Assembly (NCBI RefSeq): GCF_034627025.1
Contig: NZ_CP141048.1
Span: 2,244,001-2,308,000, forward strand
From: Microvirga lotononidis
Lineage (GTDB): Bacteria; Pseudomonadota; Alphaproteobacteria; Rhizobiales; Beijerinckiaceae
Reading direction: 5' to 3'
DNA length: 64,000 bases
In this document: positions 1-9,653 of the stretch, one piece after another
Layout: each line of letters begins with the position of its first letter
Position numbering within the stretch: position 1 is the stretch's first letter
Made by a program: the position numbers and the translations under genes
Notes under the pieces: model-generated
Seen by the model: only the letters and a program-made list of their open reading frames with translations
The model's database searches: none
Told to the model about the DNA's origin: nothing

Positions 1-1278
1 GAATCCTGGACCGTCGCTCCGGATGGCAAGGCCTACACCTTCAAGCTGCGCCAGGGCGTGAAATTCCATGACGGCTCCGCGATGGAGGCCCAGGACGTGG
101 TCGCCTCGATCAACCGCGTGCTGAGCAAGGACATCGCTTCGCCGCTCGCGAGCCGCCTCTCGGCGGTCGAGAGCGCCAACGCGGTCGATGCCACGACCGT
201 GGAGCTGAAGCTGAAAGAGCCGTCCGCCGCGCTCCTGAGCTCGCTCGCCACCATCGCCATCGTGCCGGGCAGCATGGAAGCGAACAAGGACGCCCTGCAG
301 AAGGCGCCTGTCGGCACCGGGCCGTTCAAGTTCCAGGAATGGCAGCCCAACGGGTTCATTCTTCTCACGAAGAATGAGGCCTACTGGGACAAGGGCATGC
401 CGAAGCTCGCAGGCCTCAAGTTCAACATCGTGCCGGAATCGGCGACCCGTCAGGTCGGCCTGAGCAACGGCCAGTATGCGCTTCTGCCCAACATCGACGC
501 GGCCACCGCCCTGCAGCTCAAGGGCAAGCCGAACGTGAAGCTCTCCGAGACCATGGATCTCGCCTACACGCTCATCGGCATGAACGTGTCGAAGCCGCCC
601 TTCGACAATCCGAAGGTGCGCGAGGCGGTGAACTACGCCATCAACCGCCAGGAGATCGTCGATGCGGCGCTCTTCGGCGCCGGCGTTCCCGGCGGTCCGC
701 TGTCGCCGGCCCTGAAGAACTGGGCGCTCGATGTGAGCAAGTTTGCCTGCTACAAGCCGGACCCCGCGAAGGCGCAGGCGCTGTTGAAGGAAGCGGGCGT
801 CGCCACGCCGGTTTCCGTCACCATGAAGGTCCTGCCGCGCCAGGACATCAAGGACATCGCCCAGGTGGTGCAGGAGCAGCTGAACAAGGCAGGCTTCAAG
901 GTCGAGCTCGTCAACCAGGAGCAGGGCCAATTCATCCAGGATTGGCGCAACAGCAATTTCGACCTGTTCGCCTCGATCAATGCCGGCCAGCCCGATCCGG
1001 ACGACTACTTCTACCGCACGTTCCGCACGGGCGGCTCGACCAACGTGTTCAAGTATTCGGACGCTGAGATCGACGGGCTGCTCGACCAGGCGCGCACCCA
1101 GCAGGACCAGGCCGCCCGCAAGACGGCCTACGATAAGGTGCAGCAGAAGCTCGCCTGCTCGGGTCCGGTGGCGCACCTGACCTACGGCACCCTGTTCTCG
1201 GCCATGAACAGCAAGCTGCAGGCCTTCGAGACGATGCCGAACCGTTCGCTCCTGATGCTGCGCAACGCGTCCTACTGA
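1..1278 (+). CDS. ABC transporter substrate-binding protein, family 5 (partial, 5' end missing)
   Basis: Periplasmic solute receptor of a peptide/nickel/opine-type ABC importer. The reading frame is open from base 1, so the signal peptide and N-terminus lie outside the window; 425 residues remain. Family-5 (SBP_bac_5) hallmarks are visible: LRQGVKFHDG early in the fragment, VGTGPFKFQEW at about residues 103-113, REAVNYAINRQEIV at about 207-220, and a PDPDDYFYRTF segment near the C-terminal third. Two dipeptide-type permease genes follow on the same strand, so this is the receptor of that importer. A strong hairpin after the stop probably limits read-through into the permeases. The ligand cannot be read from the sequence. 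Confidence 0.93.
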   Translation, partial: ESWTVAPDGKAYTFKLRQGVKFHDGSAMEAQDVVASINRVLSKDIASPLASRLSAVESANAVDATTVELKLKEPSAALLSSLATIAIVPGSMEANKDALQKAPVGTGPFKFQEWQPNGFILLTKNEAYWDKGMPKLAGLKFNIVPESATRQVGLSNGQYALLPNIDAATALQLKGKPNVKLSETMDLAYTLIGMNVSKPPFDNPKVREAVNYAINRQEIVDAALFGAGVPGGPLSPALKNWALDVSKFACYKPDPAKAQALLKEAGVATPVSVTMKVLPRQDIKDIAQVVQEQLNKAGFKVELVNQEQGQFIQDWRNSNFDLFASINAGQPDPDDYFYRTFRTGGSTNVFKYSDAEIDGLLDQARTQQDQAARKTAYDKVQQKLACSGPVAHLTYGTLFSAMNSKLQAFETMPNRSLLMLRNASY

Positions 1279-1290
1279 TCGTCCGCCATC

Positions 1291-1329
1291 ATCCCGGCGC
1301 CGTCTCGCGCGGCGCCGGGATCTTTGTTT
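1291..1329 (+). terminator. Intra-operon hairpin with T-rich tail (attenuator-like)
   Basis: Perfect 11-bp stem ATCCCGGCGCC (1291-1301) / GGCGCCGGGAT (1311-1321) with a 9-nt loop, followed by CTTTGTTT. It sits between the receptor gene and the first permease gene. Such hairpins commonly keep receptor expression above permease expression; that role is inferred here. Confidence 0.7.
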
Positions 1330-1346
1330 GAAGAGAGCCCGTCCGC

Positions 1347-2294
1347 ATGAACCGCGTCCTGCTCGCACGCCTCATCGACCTCGTCATCGTCCTCTTCGGC
1401 GTGTCGATCATCGTGTTCCTGATGATCCGGATGATCCCCGGCGACGCGGTGGCGATCATGCTCGGCGCGAACACCGAGATCACGCCCGAACGCATGGCGG
1501 AGCTCAACCGCCGCGTCGGGCTCGACCGTCCGATCATCGAGCAATACCTGCTCTGGGCCGGGTCCGCCCTTCGCGGCGATTTCGGCACCTCGCTCTGGAC
1601 GGGGCGGCCCGTCTCGACCGAGATCCTCCTGCATCTGTGGCCGACGCTGGAGCTCACCTTTCTGTCGCTCCTCGTCGGGGCCGTCCTGGCCGTTCCGGTC
1701 GGTTGCCTGATGGCGCAGACCCGCGGCGGCGCCGCCGATGTGGTCATGCGCGTCTCCGCCATCGCGGGCCTGACGATCCCGTCCTTCTGGCTCGGGATCG
1801 TGCTGATCCTGCTCCTCTCCAGCTGGGCGCCCGGTTTCGCCTCGCTTGGCTACGTGCCCTTCTCGGAAGATCCCGTCGGCAATCTCCAGCGCATGGTGCT
1901 GCCCGCCTTCGCCCTGGCGCTGCCGATCCTCGCCAATCTCTCGCGCCTCGTGCGCTCGGCCATGCTCGACGCGCTGGGGCAGGATTACGTGCGTACCGCC
2001 CGCGCCAAGGGCCTGCCGGAGCGCCGCGTCGTCTACAAGCACGCCCTGCGCAATGCGCTGATCCCGTTCCTCACCAGCGTCGGCATCATGACCGGCTATC
2101 TGCTCGGCGGCGCCATCGTGGTCGAGCAGGTCTTCGCCATTCCGGGGCTCGGCCGCCTGATCCTCGGCGCCATCGCCGAGCGCAATTATCCGCTGATCCA
2201 GGCCACCATCCTGGTGGTGACGGCAGGATTCGTGTTCGTGAACTTTCTCGTCGACTTCCTCTACATCGTCGTCGACCCCCGCGTGAGGGCCTGA
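1347..2294 (+). CDS. ABC transporter permease, DppB/OppB type
   Basis: First inner-membrane permease of the peptide-type importer, 315 residues. It begins with a hydrophobic segment (LIDLVIVLFGVSIIVFLMI) typical of DppB-like proteins, followed by an LDRPIIEQY-type periplasmic segment. The EAA cytoplasmic loop that docks on the ATPase is visible near residues 212-240 (DYVRTARAKGLPERRVVYKH...). The C-terminus ends in the usual VDPRVRA. The next permease starts 3 nt after the stop. No ATPase gene is present in the operon within the window, so it must lie upstream of base 1 or elsewhere. Confidence 0.93.
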   Translation: MNRVLLARLIDLVIVLFGVSIIVFLMIRMIPGDAVAIMLGANTEITPERMAELNRRVGLDRPIIEQYLLWAGSALRGDFGTSLWTGRPVSTEILLHLWPTLELTFLSLLVGAVLAVPVGCLMAQTRGGAADVVMRVSAIAGLTIPSFWLGIVLILLLSSWAPGFASLGYVPFSEDPVGNLQRMVLPAFALALPILANLSRLVRSAMLDALGQDYVRTARAKGLPERRVVYKHALRNALIPFLTSVGIMTGYLLGGAIVVEQVFAIPGLGRLILGAIAERNYPLIQATILVVTAGFVFVNFLVDFLYIVVDPRVRA

Positions 2295-2297
2295 GCC

Positions 2298-3122
2298 GTG
2301 AAGCAACTGGCCAAGAACAAGCTTCTCGCCTTCGCCGTCATCCTGGTGGCGATCCAGCTCATCCTCGCCGTCGGGGCTCCGCTCTTCGCACCTTACGATC
2401 CGATGGCGCAGAGCGTCGCGCGGCGTCTGCGCCCGCCCTCCGAACTCAACTGGTTCGGCACGGACCAGCTCGGGCGGGACGTGCTGACGCGCATCCTCTA
2501 CGGCTATCGCACCTCGCTCATCGCCTGCCTGATCGCGGTCGGCATCGCGCTGCTGGCCGGCGGTGCGCTCGGCCTCATCGCCGCCTATTACCGCGGCTGG
2601 CTCGACCGCATCATCATGCGCGTCATGGACGTGCTCTTCGCCTTCCCGGTGATGCTGCTCGCCATCGGCATCATCGCCGTCCTGGGGCCGCACACCTACA
2701 GCGCGGCCGCCGCCATCGCGGTGGTCTACACGCCGATCTTCGCGCGCCTGCTGCGCGGCCCGGCGCTCGTCCTGTGCGAAAGCGAGTATGTGGCGGGCGC
2801 GAAGGCCATCGGCGCCTCGGATGCACGCATCATCTTCCTGCACATCCTGCCGAACCTCGCTTCCGTCATCCTGGTCCAGACGAGCCTCCTGCTCTCCGCC
2901 GCCATTCTGGTCGAAGCCTCGCTCTCGTTCCTCGGCCTCGGCACGCAGCCGCCGACGCCGTCGCTGGGCCTGATGCTGTCGGAAGGCCGCAACTTCCTCA
3001 TGCTCTCGCCGTGGAGCGCGATCTTCGCCGGTTTCGCGATCCTGTTCCTGTCCTTCGGGTTCAATCTCTTAGGCGATGCCCTGCGCGACACGCTCGATCC
3101 GCGCCTCAGGGGCCAATCGTGA
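2298..3122 (+). CDS. ABC transporter permease, DppC/OppC type
   Basis: Second inner-membrane permease, 274 residues, GTG start 3 nt after the DppB-type gene. The N-terminus has one membrane helix and then the DppC-type motif WFGTDQLGRDVLTR (about residues 51-64). An EAA loop (EYVAGAKAIGASDARIIFLH) is at about 158-177, and the C-terminal GDALRDTLDPRLRG is the usual end of the family. Together with the DppB-type gene it forms the channel. Its stop overlaps the start of the acetyltransferase gene (GTGA). Confidence 0.93.
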   Translation: MKQLAKNKLLAFAVILVAIQLILAVGAPLFAPYDPMAQSVARRLRPPSELNWFGTDQLGRDVLTRILYGYRTSLIACLIAVGIALLAGGALGLIAAYYRGWLDRIIMRVMDVLFAFPVMLLAIGIIAVLGPHTYSAAAAIAVVYTPIFARLLRGPALVLCESEYVAGAKAIGASDARIIFLHILPNLASVILVQTSLLLSAAILVEASLSFLGLGTQPPTPSLGLMLSEGRNFLMLSPWSAIFAGFAILFLSFGFNLLGDALRDTLDPRLRGQS

Positions 3123-3556
3123 TCGTCCGTCCGGCCAGGACCGAGGATATTCCGGCCCTGGCGGCCATCGCCGAACGATCCTACGGGGCGGCCTTCGCGG
3201 ATATCCTGGAACAGGACGTGCTCGCGGGCCGGAACGCCGCCTATTTCGGCGAGCGGTTCGCGGTTTCCTGGAAGCGCATGCTGGTCGCGCTCGCCGATGG
3301 CGGCCCGGTCGGGTTCCTGCTCATGACGGATCAGCACATCGACATGCTGTTCATGGACCCCGGCGCCGGCGGCAAAGGAGGCGGTGCGCTTCTGCTGCGG
3401 GAGGCCGAAGCACGCGGCGCGAAGAGCCTCGAGTGCTTTCGGGACAATCACGGAGCCCGCCGCTTCTATGAGCGTCACGGCTGGCGGATCGCGCGGGACT
3501 ATGAGCGAGAGTTCGCAGGACGCAATCGCCGCTTCGTGTGTTACGTGAAGGACTAG
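3119..3556 (+). CDS. GNAT family N-acetyltransferase
   Basis: Small acetyl-CoA-dependent acetyltransferase of about 145 residues. I place the start at the GTG overlapping the permease stop (GTGA), giving VIVRPARTEDIPALAAIAERSY, a typical GNAT N-terminus. The acetyl-CoA loop lies around residues 83-95 but is atypical (GAGGKGGGALLLREA instead of Q/RxxGxG/A), followed by the conserved ARRFYERHGW motif. Translational coupling suggests it modifies an imported peptide or amine, or confers tolerance to it. The substrate is unknown. Confidence 0.85.
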   Translation: MIVRPARTEDIPALAAIAERSYGAAFADILEQDVLAGRNAAYFGERFAVSWKRMLVALADGGPVGFLLMTDQHIDMLFMDPGAGGKGGGALLLREAEARGAKSLECFRDNHGARRFYERHGWRIARDYEREFAGRNRRFVCYVKD

Positions 3557-3990
3557 AGCATCATTCCGCGTCGCCAATAGCCTGCAGATACGGCTCTGGC
3601 GACGATGGCGTGGTTCCTGATCGGTCGACCCCAAGTCGACCTGTCCATCCGGCAAGCATCCGACACGACCGAGCCTGAACCGGATCTCTGTGATTCATTT
3701 AACTGACCAGAGATGTCGCCTCGCCTATACATGGTTGAACAGTCGATCGACTGCATAGAAATTTTTTCGCGGCTGGACATAAGTAGCCTAGGATAATTCG
3801 GCTTCAAGAACGTGTAGTCGCGAACACGTCTAAAGAGACGCATGTATAAAGTACTAGTCAGTTTTATGCATAACTATGTTAATTTCGGTTGCGAATGCAT
3901 TGATATTTTCCAAGTTTTCGCCATTTTCGGCCGGAAAATCCGTCTCAATGTAGAATTCGCCGAAAATCTCAAAGTCTGTGGAGGGAACCC
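3557..3990. other. Intergenic region, AT-richer than its surroundings
   Basis: These 434 bases hold no supported gene. The stretch from about 3690 to 3980 is clearly richer in A/T than flanking DNA and probably contains the promoter of the membrane protein gene at 3991. The short open frames here lack ribosome binding sites and any recognisable family. No strong hairpin was seen. Confidence 0.6.
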
Positions 3991-4689
3991 ATGTCCCCAC
4001 AAATTTTGTTCGACAGAATGATGCTCGACCCGGTGGCAACGCTGAAGTCCAGCCTGATCATAGGGCACCTCATCGGCCTGGTCTTCGGTCTCGGGACGGC
4101 AACACTGCTCGATATCTTCATTTTTAAGTTCGTTCTTCCGCGTAGGGTCAGCAAAGATCATTACGAAGTCATTCACCTGTTCTCCAAGATCGTTGCTTCG
4201 GGCCTGTTGCTCCTATGGGTCACGGGATTGGGATTTCTCGCCTTCTACAGCTATTTTGATCCGGACAAGCTGTCGAACCAGAAGGTCTGGGCCAAGCTGG
4301 TCGTTGTCGGCGTCCTGACCTTGAACGGCCTCTTCATTCATCGAGCCGTCCTGCCCCTGATCCACGATCATATTGGACGGCCTCTGTTCGATGGCTTGAG
4401 CCCGGGCCAGCGCTTCCTGCTGCTGACATCCGGCGCCGTCTCGGGAACCTCGTGGTACGTGCCGTTCGTCCTCGGTGCATTCCCTCAATTCAATTTCCTG
4501 CCGGCGCTGCCGCTCGTGCTGAGCTATGTTTTCGTTCTGGCGGCTACGATCGTGACGACGCAAATCTTTGCACTGGCGGTTCCGCCTTCCGAATCCACGC
4601 CGCTGTCCTCCCATGCGGAGGGCGCAGCCCGGAATCCTCTGCCGCCCCTTGCCCGGGGCAATCCCGCCGTGGCCACGTCACGGGCTTAA
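3991..4689 (+). CDS. Integral membrane protein of unknown function
   Basis: 232 residues, ATG start with GGAGGGAAC just upstream. Five to six hydrophobic helices can be seen: about residues 20-48, 65-88, 100-118, 142-162 and 170-198. A histidine and small residues sit in the first (IGHLIGLVFGLGTATLLD). The C-terminal 35 residues are hydrophilic, Pro/Ser-rich and probably cytoplasmic tail. Layout resembles small bacterial membrane families of the DUF2214/DUF2269 kind, but I cannot assign one. It is monocistronic, convergent with the LysR gene. Function not assigned. Confidence 0.75.
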   Translation: MSPQILFDRMMLDPVATLKSSLIIGHLIGLVFGLGTATLLDIFIFKFVLPRRVSKDHYEVIHLFSKIVASGLLLLWVTGLGFLAFYSYFDPDKLSNQKVWAKLVVVGVLTLNGLFIHRAVLPLIHDHIGRPLFDGLSPGQRFLLLTSGAVSGTSWYVPFVLGAFPQFNFLPALPLVLSYVFVLAATIVTTQIFALAVPPSESTPLSSHAEGAARNPLPPLARGNPAVATSRA

Positions 4690-4735
4690 CGGACAGGCCT
4701 CGCGCATCGTGCGGACCCGGAGGGCCGCGTCGAAC

Positions 4736-4807
4736 GATGCGCCAGCCAAGAGTGGAGCATCGGAGCGATCCCAAAAGTGCAAGTCCACTTTTGGCTCCGA
4801 TGCTCTA
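4736..4807. repeat. Dispersed palindromic repeat, copy A
   Basis: Between convergent genes. Begins GATGCGCCAGCCAAGAG and continues into a long imperfect palindrome: outer arms GAGCATCGGA (4755-4764) / TCCGATGCTC (4796-4805), inner arms CCAAAAGTG (4771-4779) / CACTTTTGG (4786-4794). A second copy lies at 7301-7370 and a half-copy at 8564-8574. It may serve as a bidirectional terminator here. Confidence 0.75.
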
Positions 4808-4926
4808 GCGCTCTTTTCTGTGAAGGGGATCCGATGCGTCTTGAAAAAACACGTCAGAGCAAAGAAGAGAGCTGATTCTACGGACGTGGAAACAGCTCAA
4901 GGGTCCGGACTCAATCGGCGTAACTT

Positions 4927-5856
4927 TCAGGACGGCATTCGACGGGGCGGCCGCAGGGTACCGCTGGCTCCACTTTGCCGCCGCGCGAAGTCGATGAAGG
5001 CCTTGAACGCGGCAGTCGGGTTGCGTCGGCTCGGATAGTAGAGGCTCAAGGGCGAGAGGGTGGGCGTCCAATCCTCAAGCACGCGCACAAGGCGGCCTGC
5101 CTCGATGTCGTCTCGTACGTCGGACTCCATGGCCAGGGCGAGGCCGAGGGAAGCGAGGACTGCGGTGCGCGCGAGGCTCGCCTCGTCGAGAGTTATGGTG
5201 CCCTGGACGTCGATATGGACCGATTTTCCATCCTTCTCGAACGGCCAGCGGTGAATCGCGCCATTGGGGAGCCGCACGCGGAGACAGGAATGCTCCGCGA
5301 GGTCCTGCGGGACCATGGGCGTCCCGCGCGCATTCAGATAGCTCGGTGTGGCCACCACAACATTGCGCCGCACGTCCCCCAAGGGGAGTGCGATCATGTC
5401 CGCCGGCACGAGGTCGGCGCTACGAACGCCGAGGTCGAAGCCGCCCGCTACAACATCCACCAGGCGACCTTCCGTGACGATGTCGACGTGAACCTGAGGA
5501 TGCGCGCGTAGAAAGGGTAGGACGAGCGAAGAAAAGATCTCCCGCGCCGCAGTCGGAAAGGCGTTGATGCGCAGTGTCCCCGACGGCGTCGCCGTTTGAG
5601 AGCGCGCAACTTCCATCGCCTCATGGATATCCCGCACAGCGGGAGCGACTTGCGCGACGAATTGCTGGCCTGCCTCCGTGAGAGAGACGCTTCGCGTCGT
5701 CCGGTTGAAAAGCCGTACGCCGAGCGTGCGCTCCAGCTTCCCTACCGCATTGCTGAGCGCGGTGGTTGAGACGCCGAGCTCAAGCGCCGCAGCCCGGAAT
5801 CTCCCCTGGCGAGCAACCATGAGAACGGCGTCCAATTCTGTCAGGCTGCTCCGCAC
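4927..5856 (-). CDS. LysR family transcriptional regulator
   Basis: DNA-binding regulator with an N-terminal winged helix-turn-helix (motif [27 protein letters not shown]) and a C-terminal LysR effector-binding domain running to about residue 300. The frame is open far upstream, but I choose the GTG at 5856: AAAGAGGG lies a few bases before it, and the protein then begins [18 protein letters not shown] as LysR proteins do. ATG at 5919 has no Shine-Dalgarno sequence. It is divergent from the SnoaL-like/SDR pair at 5987-7101, the classic arrangement for a LysR regulator and its targets, so it probably controls those genes. The effector is unknown. Confidence 0.92.
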   Translation of the reverse strand: MRSSLTELDAVLMVARQGRFRAAALELGVSTTALSNAVGKLERTLGVRLFNRTTRSVSLTEAGQQFVAQVAPAVRDIHEAMEVARSQTATPSGTLRINAFPTAAREIFSSLVLPFLRAHPQVHVDIVTEGRLVDVVAGGFDLGVRSADLVPADMIALPLGDVRRNVVVATPSYLNARGTPMVPQDLAEHSCLRVRLPNGAIHRWPFEKDGKSVHIDVQGTITLDEASLARTAVLASLGLALAMESDVRDDIEAGRLVRVLEDWTPTLSPLSLYYPSRRNPTAAFKAFIDFARRQSGASGTLRPPRRMPS

Positions 5857-5986
5857 GATTGTCCCTCTTTCCGTGATGCGACGTCCCAAATTGTCCTGAT
5901 TATCGCGCCATGTGTCCATCGCTATTTTAGCTGGCACCCGCACCTGCGGCCGCCCCGGCCGCAACCGCAGTAAGCAGGACAAGCCT

Positions 5987-6316
5987 ATGACGCCCGAACT
6001 TCCATCCCCTATTGCCGCGTATGTGGCTGCGAACGCCCGCTTGGACGTCGACGCCATGCTCGAACCCTTCGCAGCCGACGCCGTCGTTCGCGATAACGGC
6101 GCTGTTTTGCGGGGGCGCTCCGAAATCAGGTCCTTGTTTGAAGAGGCCGTGGTTCCCGTGAAGGCGATCTTCACGCCGGACACCGCCCGGCACGAGGACA
6201 GCCAAGTGGTCGTCGAAGGCCCCGCCCATGGTGACTTCAAGGGCAGCCCGATCCGCTTCACCTACCGCTTCACGCTCGAAAACGACGCCATCAAGGCCCT
6301 GGAGATCACGGCATGA
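5987..6316 (+). CDS. SnoaL-like / nuclear transport factor 2-fold protein
   Basis: 109-residue protein with the pattern of a SnoaL/NTF2-like fold: an N-terminal helix pair ([28 protein letters not shown]), then [14 protein letters not shown], and C-terminal strands ending [19 protein letters not shown]. Start chosen at ATG 5987; the frame extends upstream without a good start. Its stop overlaps the SDR start (ATGA), so the two are translationally coupled. Such proteins bind or transform small hydrophobic molecules, or are of unknown function. It may act on the same substrate as the SDR. Confidence 0.82.
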   Translation: MTPELPSPIAAYVAANARLDVDAMLEPFAADAVVRDNGAVLRGRSEIRSLFEEAVVPVKAIFTPDTARHEDSQVVVEGPAHGDFKGSPIRFTYRFTLENDAIKALEITA

Positions 6317-7101
6317 CCCTCAAGACCGATCCGACCGAATTCGCGGGCAAGCGCGTGCTCGTCAGTGGCGGCTCCAAGGGTTTGGGCCGCGCCACCGTCG
6401 ACCGCTTCCTGGCCGGCGGCGCCCGGGTGATCACCGCCGCCCGCGGAAGCCTGGAGCCCATCGAAGGCGTCGAGTTCGTCCAGGCGGACCTGACGACGGC
6501 CGAGGGCGGGGAAATGCTGGCCAAGGCCGCGCTCGAGCGTCTGGGCGGTGTCGACATCCTCGCCCACGTGATCGGCGGCTCGGCCACCCCAGGCGGCGGC
6601 TTTATCGCCCTCACGGACGATCACTGGCTCTCCGAACTGAACGTGAACCTTCTGGCGACGGTCCGTCTCGATCGCCTGCTGATTCCGCAGATGATCGCGC
6701 GCGGCGTCGGCGCGGTGGTGCACGTCACCTCCATCCAGTCGGTCCTGCCGCTCCCCGAGGCGACCACGGCCTACGCCGCCGCCAAGGCAGCCCTCAGGAC
6801 CTACAGCAAGTCGATCTCCAAGGAACTGGGTCCAAAGGGCGTGCGGGTCAACGTCGTCTCCCCCGGCTGGATCATGACCGAGGCGTCCGTGGATTTCCTG
6901 AAGCGCATCCAGGCCGCCAATGGCGGCACCATCGAGGAGGCGCGGCAGGTCGTCCTCGACAGCCTAGGCGGGATCTCGATCGGGCGCGCCGCCGAACCTC
7001 ATGAGGTCGCCGACGTCATCGCCTACCTGGCGTCGGATCGCGCCGCCGCGATCCACGGTGCAGAGTTTGTCATCGACGGCGGCACTGTGCCGACCGTCTA
7101 G
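6313..7101 (+). CDS. SDR family NAD(P)-dependent oxidoreductase
   Basis: 262 residues, classical short-chain dehydrogenase. The cofactor motif is SGGSKGLGRATVDRF (about residues 18-32). Catalytic residues appear as Ser in HVTSIQSVLPLPEA and YAAAKAALRTYSKS (Tyr-x3-Lys). The C-terminus contains the typical SDRAAAIHGAEFVIDGGT. Coupled to the SnoaL-like gene by a 4-nt overlap and divergent from the LysR gene, so probably LysR-regulated. Substrate unknown. A 14-bp hairpin follows the stop. Confidence 0.92.
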   Translation: MTLKTDPTEFAGKRVLVSGGSKGLGRATVDRFLAGGARVITAARGSLEPIEGVEFVQADLTTAEGGEMLAKAALERLGGVDILAHVIGGSATPGGGFIALTDDHWLSELNVNLLATVRLDRLLIPQMIARGVGAVVHVTSIQSVLPLPEATTAYAAAKAALRTYSKSISKELGPKGVRVNVVSPGWIMTEASVDFLKRIQAANGGTIEEARQVVLDSLGGISIGRAAEPHEVADVIAYLASDRAAAIHGAEFVIDGGTVPTV

Positions 7102-7113
7102 TCGCAAGAACGT

Positions 7114-7146
7114 GTCCACGCTTGGCCGAACTGGCCAAGCGTGGAC
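7114..7146 (+). terminator. Strong hairpin after the SDR gene
   Basis: Perfect 14-bp stem GTCCACGCTTGGCC (7114-7127) / GGCCAAGCGTGGAC (7133-7146) with a GAACT loop, 12 nt after the SDR stop. There is no T-tract, so termination is inferred from strength and position. Confidence 0.6.
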
Positions 7147-7370
7147 AGACGCAGGCTCATGCCCTGATGCTCCCAACGTCTGCTGTCGGCCGAAAGGGAT
7201 CGTCCGCTGCTCCGGTAGGCCCGACACTGGACCCAGCCACCGTTGGACGGAAAAGTGGACCCGGTTTTCGCCGACGCGGCGCTCCGGGCCCGTCTCATCC
7301 GATGCGCCAGCCAGGAGAAGGAGCATCGGATGAATCCCAAAGGGGTGTCCACTTTTAGGTCCGATGCTTG
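7147..7370. repeat. Intergenic repeat tract including dispersed repeat copy B (7301-7370)
   Basis: No gene is supported here. At 7249-7270 lies GGAAAAGTGGACCCGGTTTT, of the kind of short palindromic intergenic motif I recall as common in Rhizobiales. From 7301 the sequence GATGCGCCAGCCAGGAG matches copy A (4736) and continues into GAGCATCGGA (7321-7330) ... TCCGATGCTT (7360-7369). The inner arms are less well conserved than in copy A. The tract ends where the IS110 element's left end must lie. Confidence 0.65.
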
Positions 7371-7408
7371 TCTTATGATTTTCCTGTCCTGATCGAGCAA
7401 GATGAGGA

Positions 7409-8521
<1,113 letters not shown>

Positions 8522-8526
8522 TCAAT

Positions 8527-8548
8527 ACGGATACTCTAGAGTATCCGT
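8527..8548. repeat. Perfect 22-bp palindrome at the IS110 right end
   Basis: ACGGATACTCTAGAGTATCCGT is its own reverse complement, starting 5 nt after the transposase stop. Its half-site ACGGATAC also occurs at 7523-7530 in the candidate bridge RNA region. It could be part of the donor sequence or a terminator. Confidence 0.6.
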
Positions 8549-8563
8549 GAATTCGAATTTACG

Positions 8564-8574
8564 TCCGATGCTCT
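8564..8574. repeat. Dispersed repeat, isolated right arm
   Basis: TCCGATGCTCT repeats the right arm of copies A and B, here without its left partner and overlapping the stop codon of the oxidoreductase gene. It may mark DNA that flanked the IS110 insertion. Confidence 0.4.
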
Positions 8575-9640
8575 ATAGCGAGATCACCCGCCCGGTTCGC
8601 ACCGCCTCGTCGGCGGCGAGCACGATGCGGAGGGAGCGGACGGCATCGTTCATGTGATCGGTCAGGTCCAGATCGTCGCGGATTGCCCGCAGCAGGAAGC
8701 GCTGCTCGCGCTCGCAGAGGGCATCGTGATCGGGCTCGTCCGTTGTGCTGATGCGCTCGTCCGCCTTCGCGAAGCTGCCGTCGTCCGCGAGCGCTGCGTG
8801 ATGAAGCAGGATCTGGTTGGTCTTGGTATGCGCGTTGATGTCGTCCGAACGGATCTCGCCGACCGTTTCGGCCATGACGATGCTCACGCTTCCCTTCGGC
8901 CCGATCACGTCCTTCACGAAATAGGCCGTCTCGCTCATCATCGGGCCCCATCCGGCCTCGTACCAGCCGACCGAACCGTCGTCGAAGGTCACGTGGAGAT
9001 GCCCGTAATTGTACATGCCGTCCGGCATGTCCTCCGTCAGGCGCGTGCCGACGCCGTGGACTTGAACGGGCCTCGCCTTCGTGATCTGGCACATCACGTC
9101 CACGTAATGCACGCCGCAATCGACGATGGGCGAAAGGGATTGCAGCAGGCGCTTATGCGCATCCCAGGCGGCCCCGCTCGATTGCTGATTGAGGTTCATG
9201 CGGAAGACGTGGGGCGTGCCGAGCGTCCTGGCGATCTCGATGAACTTGATCCAGGAGGGATGGTGGCGAAGGATGTAGCCGATGACGAGCTTGCGCCCGG
9301 TGCGCATCGCCGTCTCGACCACGCGCTCGGCATCCTTCACATTGTCGGCGAGCGGCTTCTCCACGAAGACATGCGCACCGGCTTCCATGGCGCGGATGGC
9401 ATAGGGCGCATGCGTGTCGGACCACGTGTTGATCGACACCACATCGGGTTTCAAGGCATCGAGAGCTTCCTCGAAATCGGAGAAGCGCGGGGCGTCCCGC
9501 AAGGCGGCAGGAAGCTCCATGCCGTCGATGTTGCGCGTGCAGAGCCCCGCAATCTCGTAGCCGTCGATCCGGCTGTAGGCGAGAGCATGGGACAATCCCA
9601 TGTTCCCGAGCCCGACCACGAGAACCCGTTGTGCGCTCAT
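8573..9640 (-). CDS. Gfo/Idh/MocA family oxidoreductase (amino-sugar operon)
   Basis: 355 residues. The N-terminal Rossmann fold has VVGLGNMGLSHALAYSRI; the family motif VEKPLADN is at about residues 103-110, and the catalytic-region motif DCGVHYVDVM at about 190. ATG start preceded by GGAG. It is the last gene of the leftward amino-sugar operon, 13 nt after nagA. Family members oxidise sugars or inositols at a ring carbon with NAD(P). Here it could oxidise an N-acetylated sugar or a sugar acid before kinase entry; the substrate is inferred only from context. Confidence 0.9.
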   Translation of the reverse strand: MSAQRVLVVGLGNMGLSHALAYSRIDGYEIAGLCTRNIDGMELPAALRDAPRFSDFEEALDALKPDVVSINTWSDTHAPYAIRAMEAGAHVFVEKPLADNVKDAERVVETAMRTGRKLVIGYILRHHPSWIKFIEIARTLGTPHVFRMNLNQQSSGAAWDAHKRLLQSLSPIVDCGVHYVDVMCQITKARPVQVHGVGTRLTEDMPDGMYNYGHLHVTFDDGSVGWYEAGWGPMMSETAYFVKDVIGPKGSVSIVMAETVGEIRSDDINAHTKTNQILLHHAALADDGSFAKADERISTTDEPDHDALCEREQRFLLRAIRDDLDLTDHMNDAVRSLRIVLAADEAVRTGRVISL

Positions 9641-9653
9641 CGAAGAACTCCGT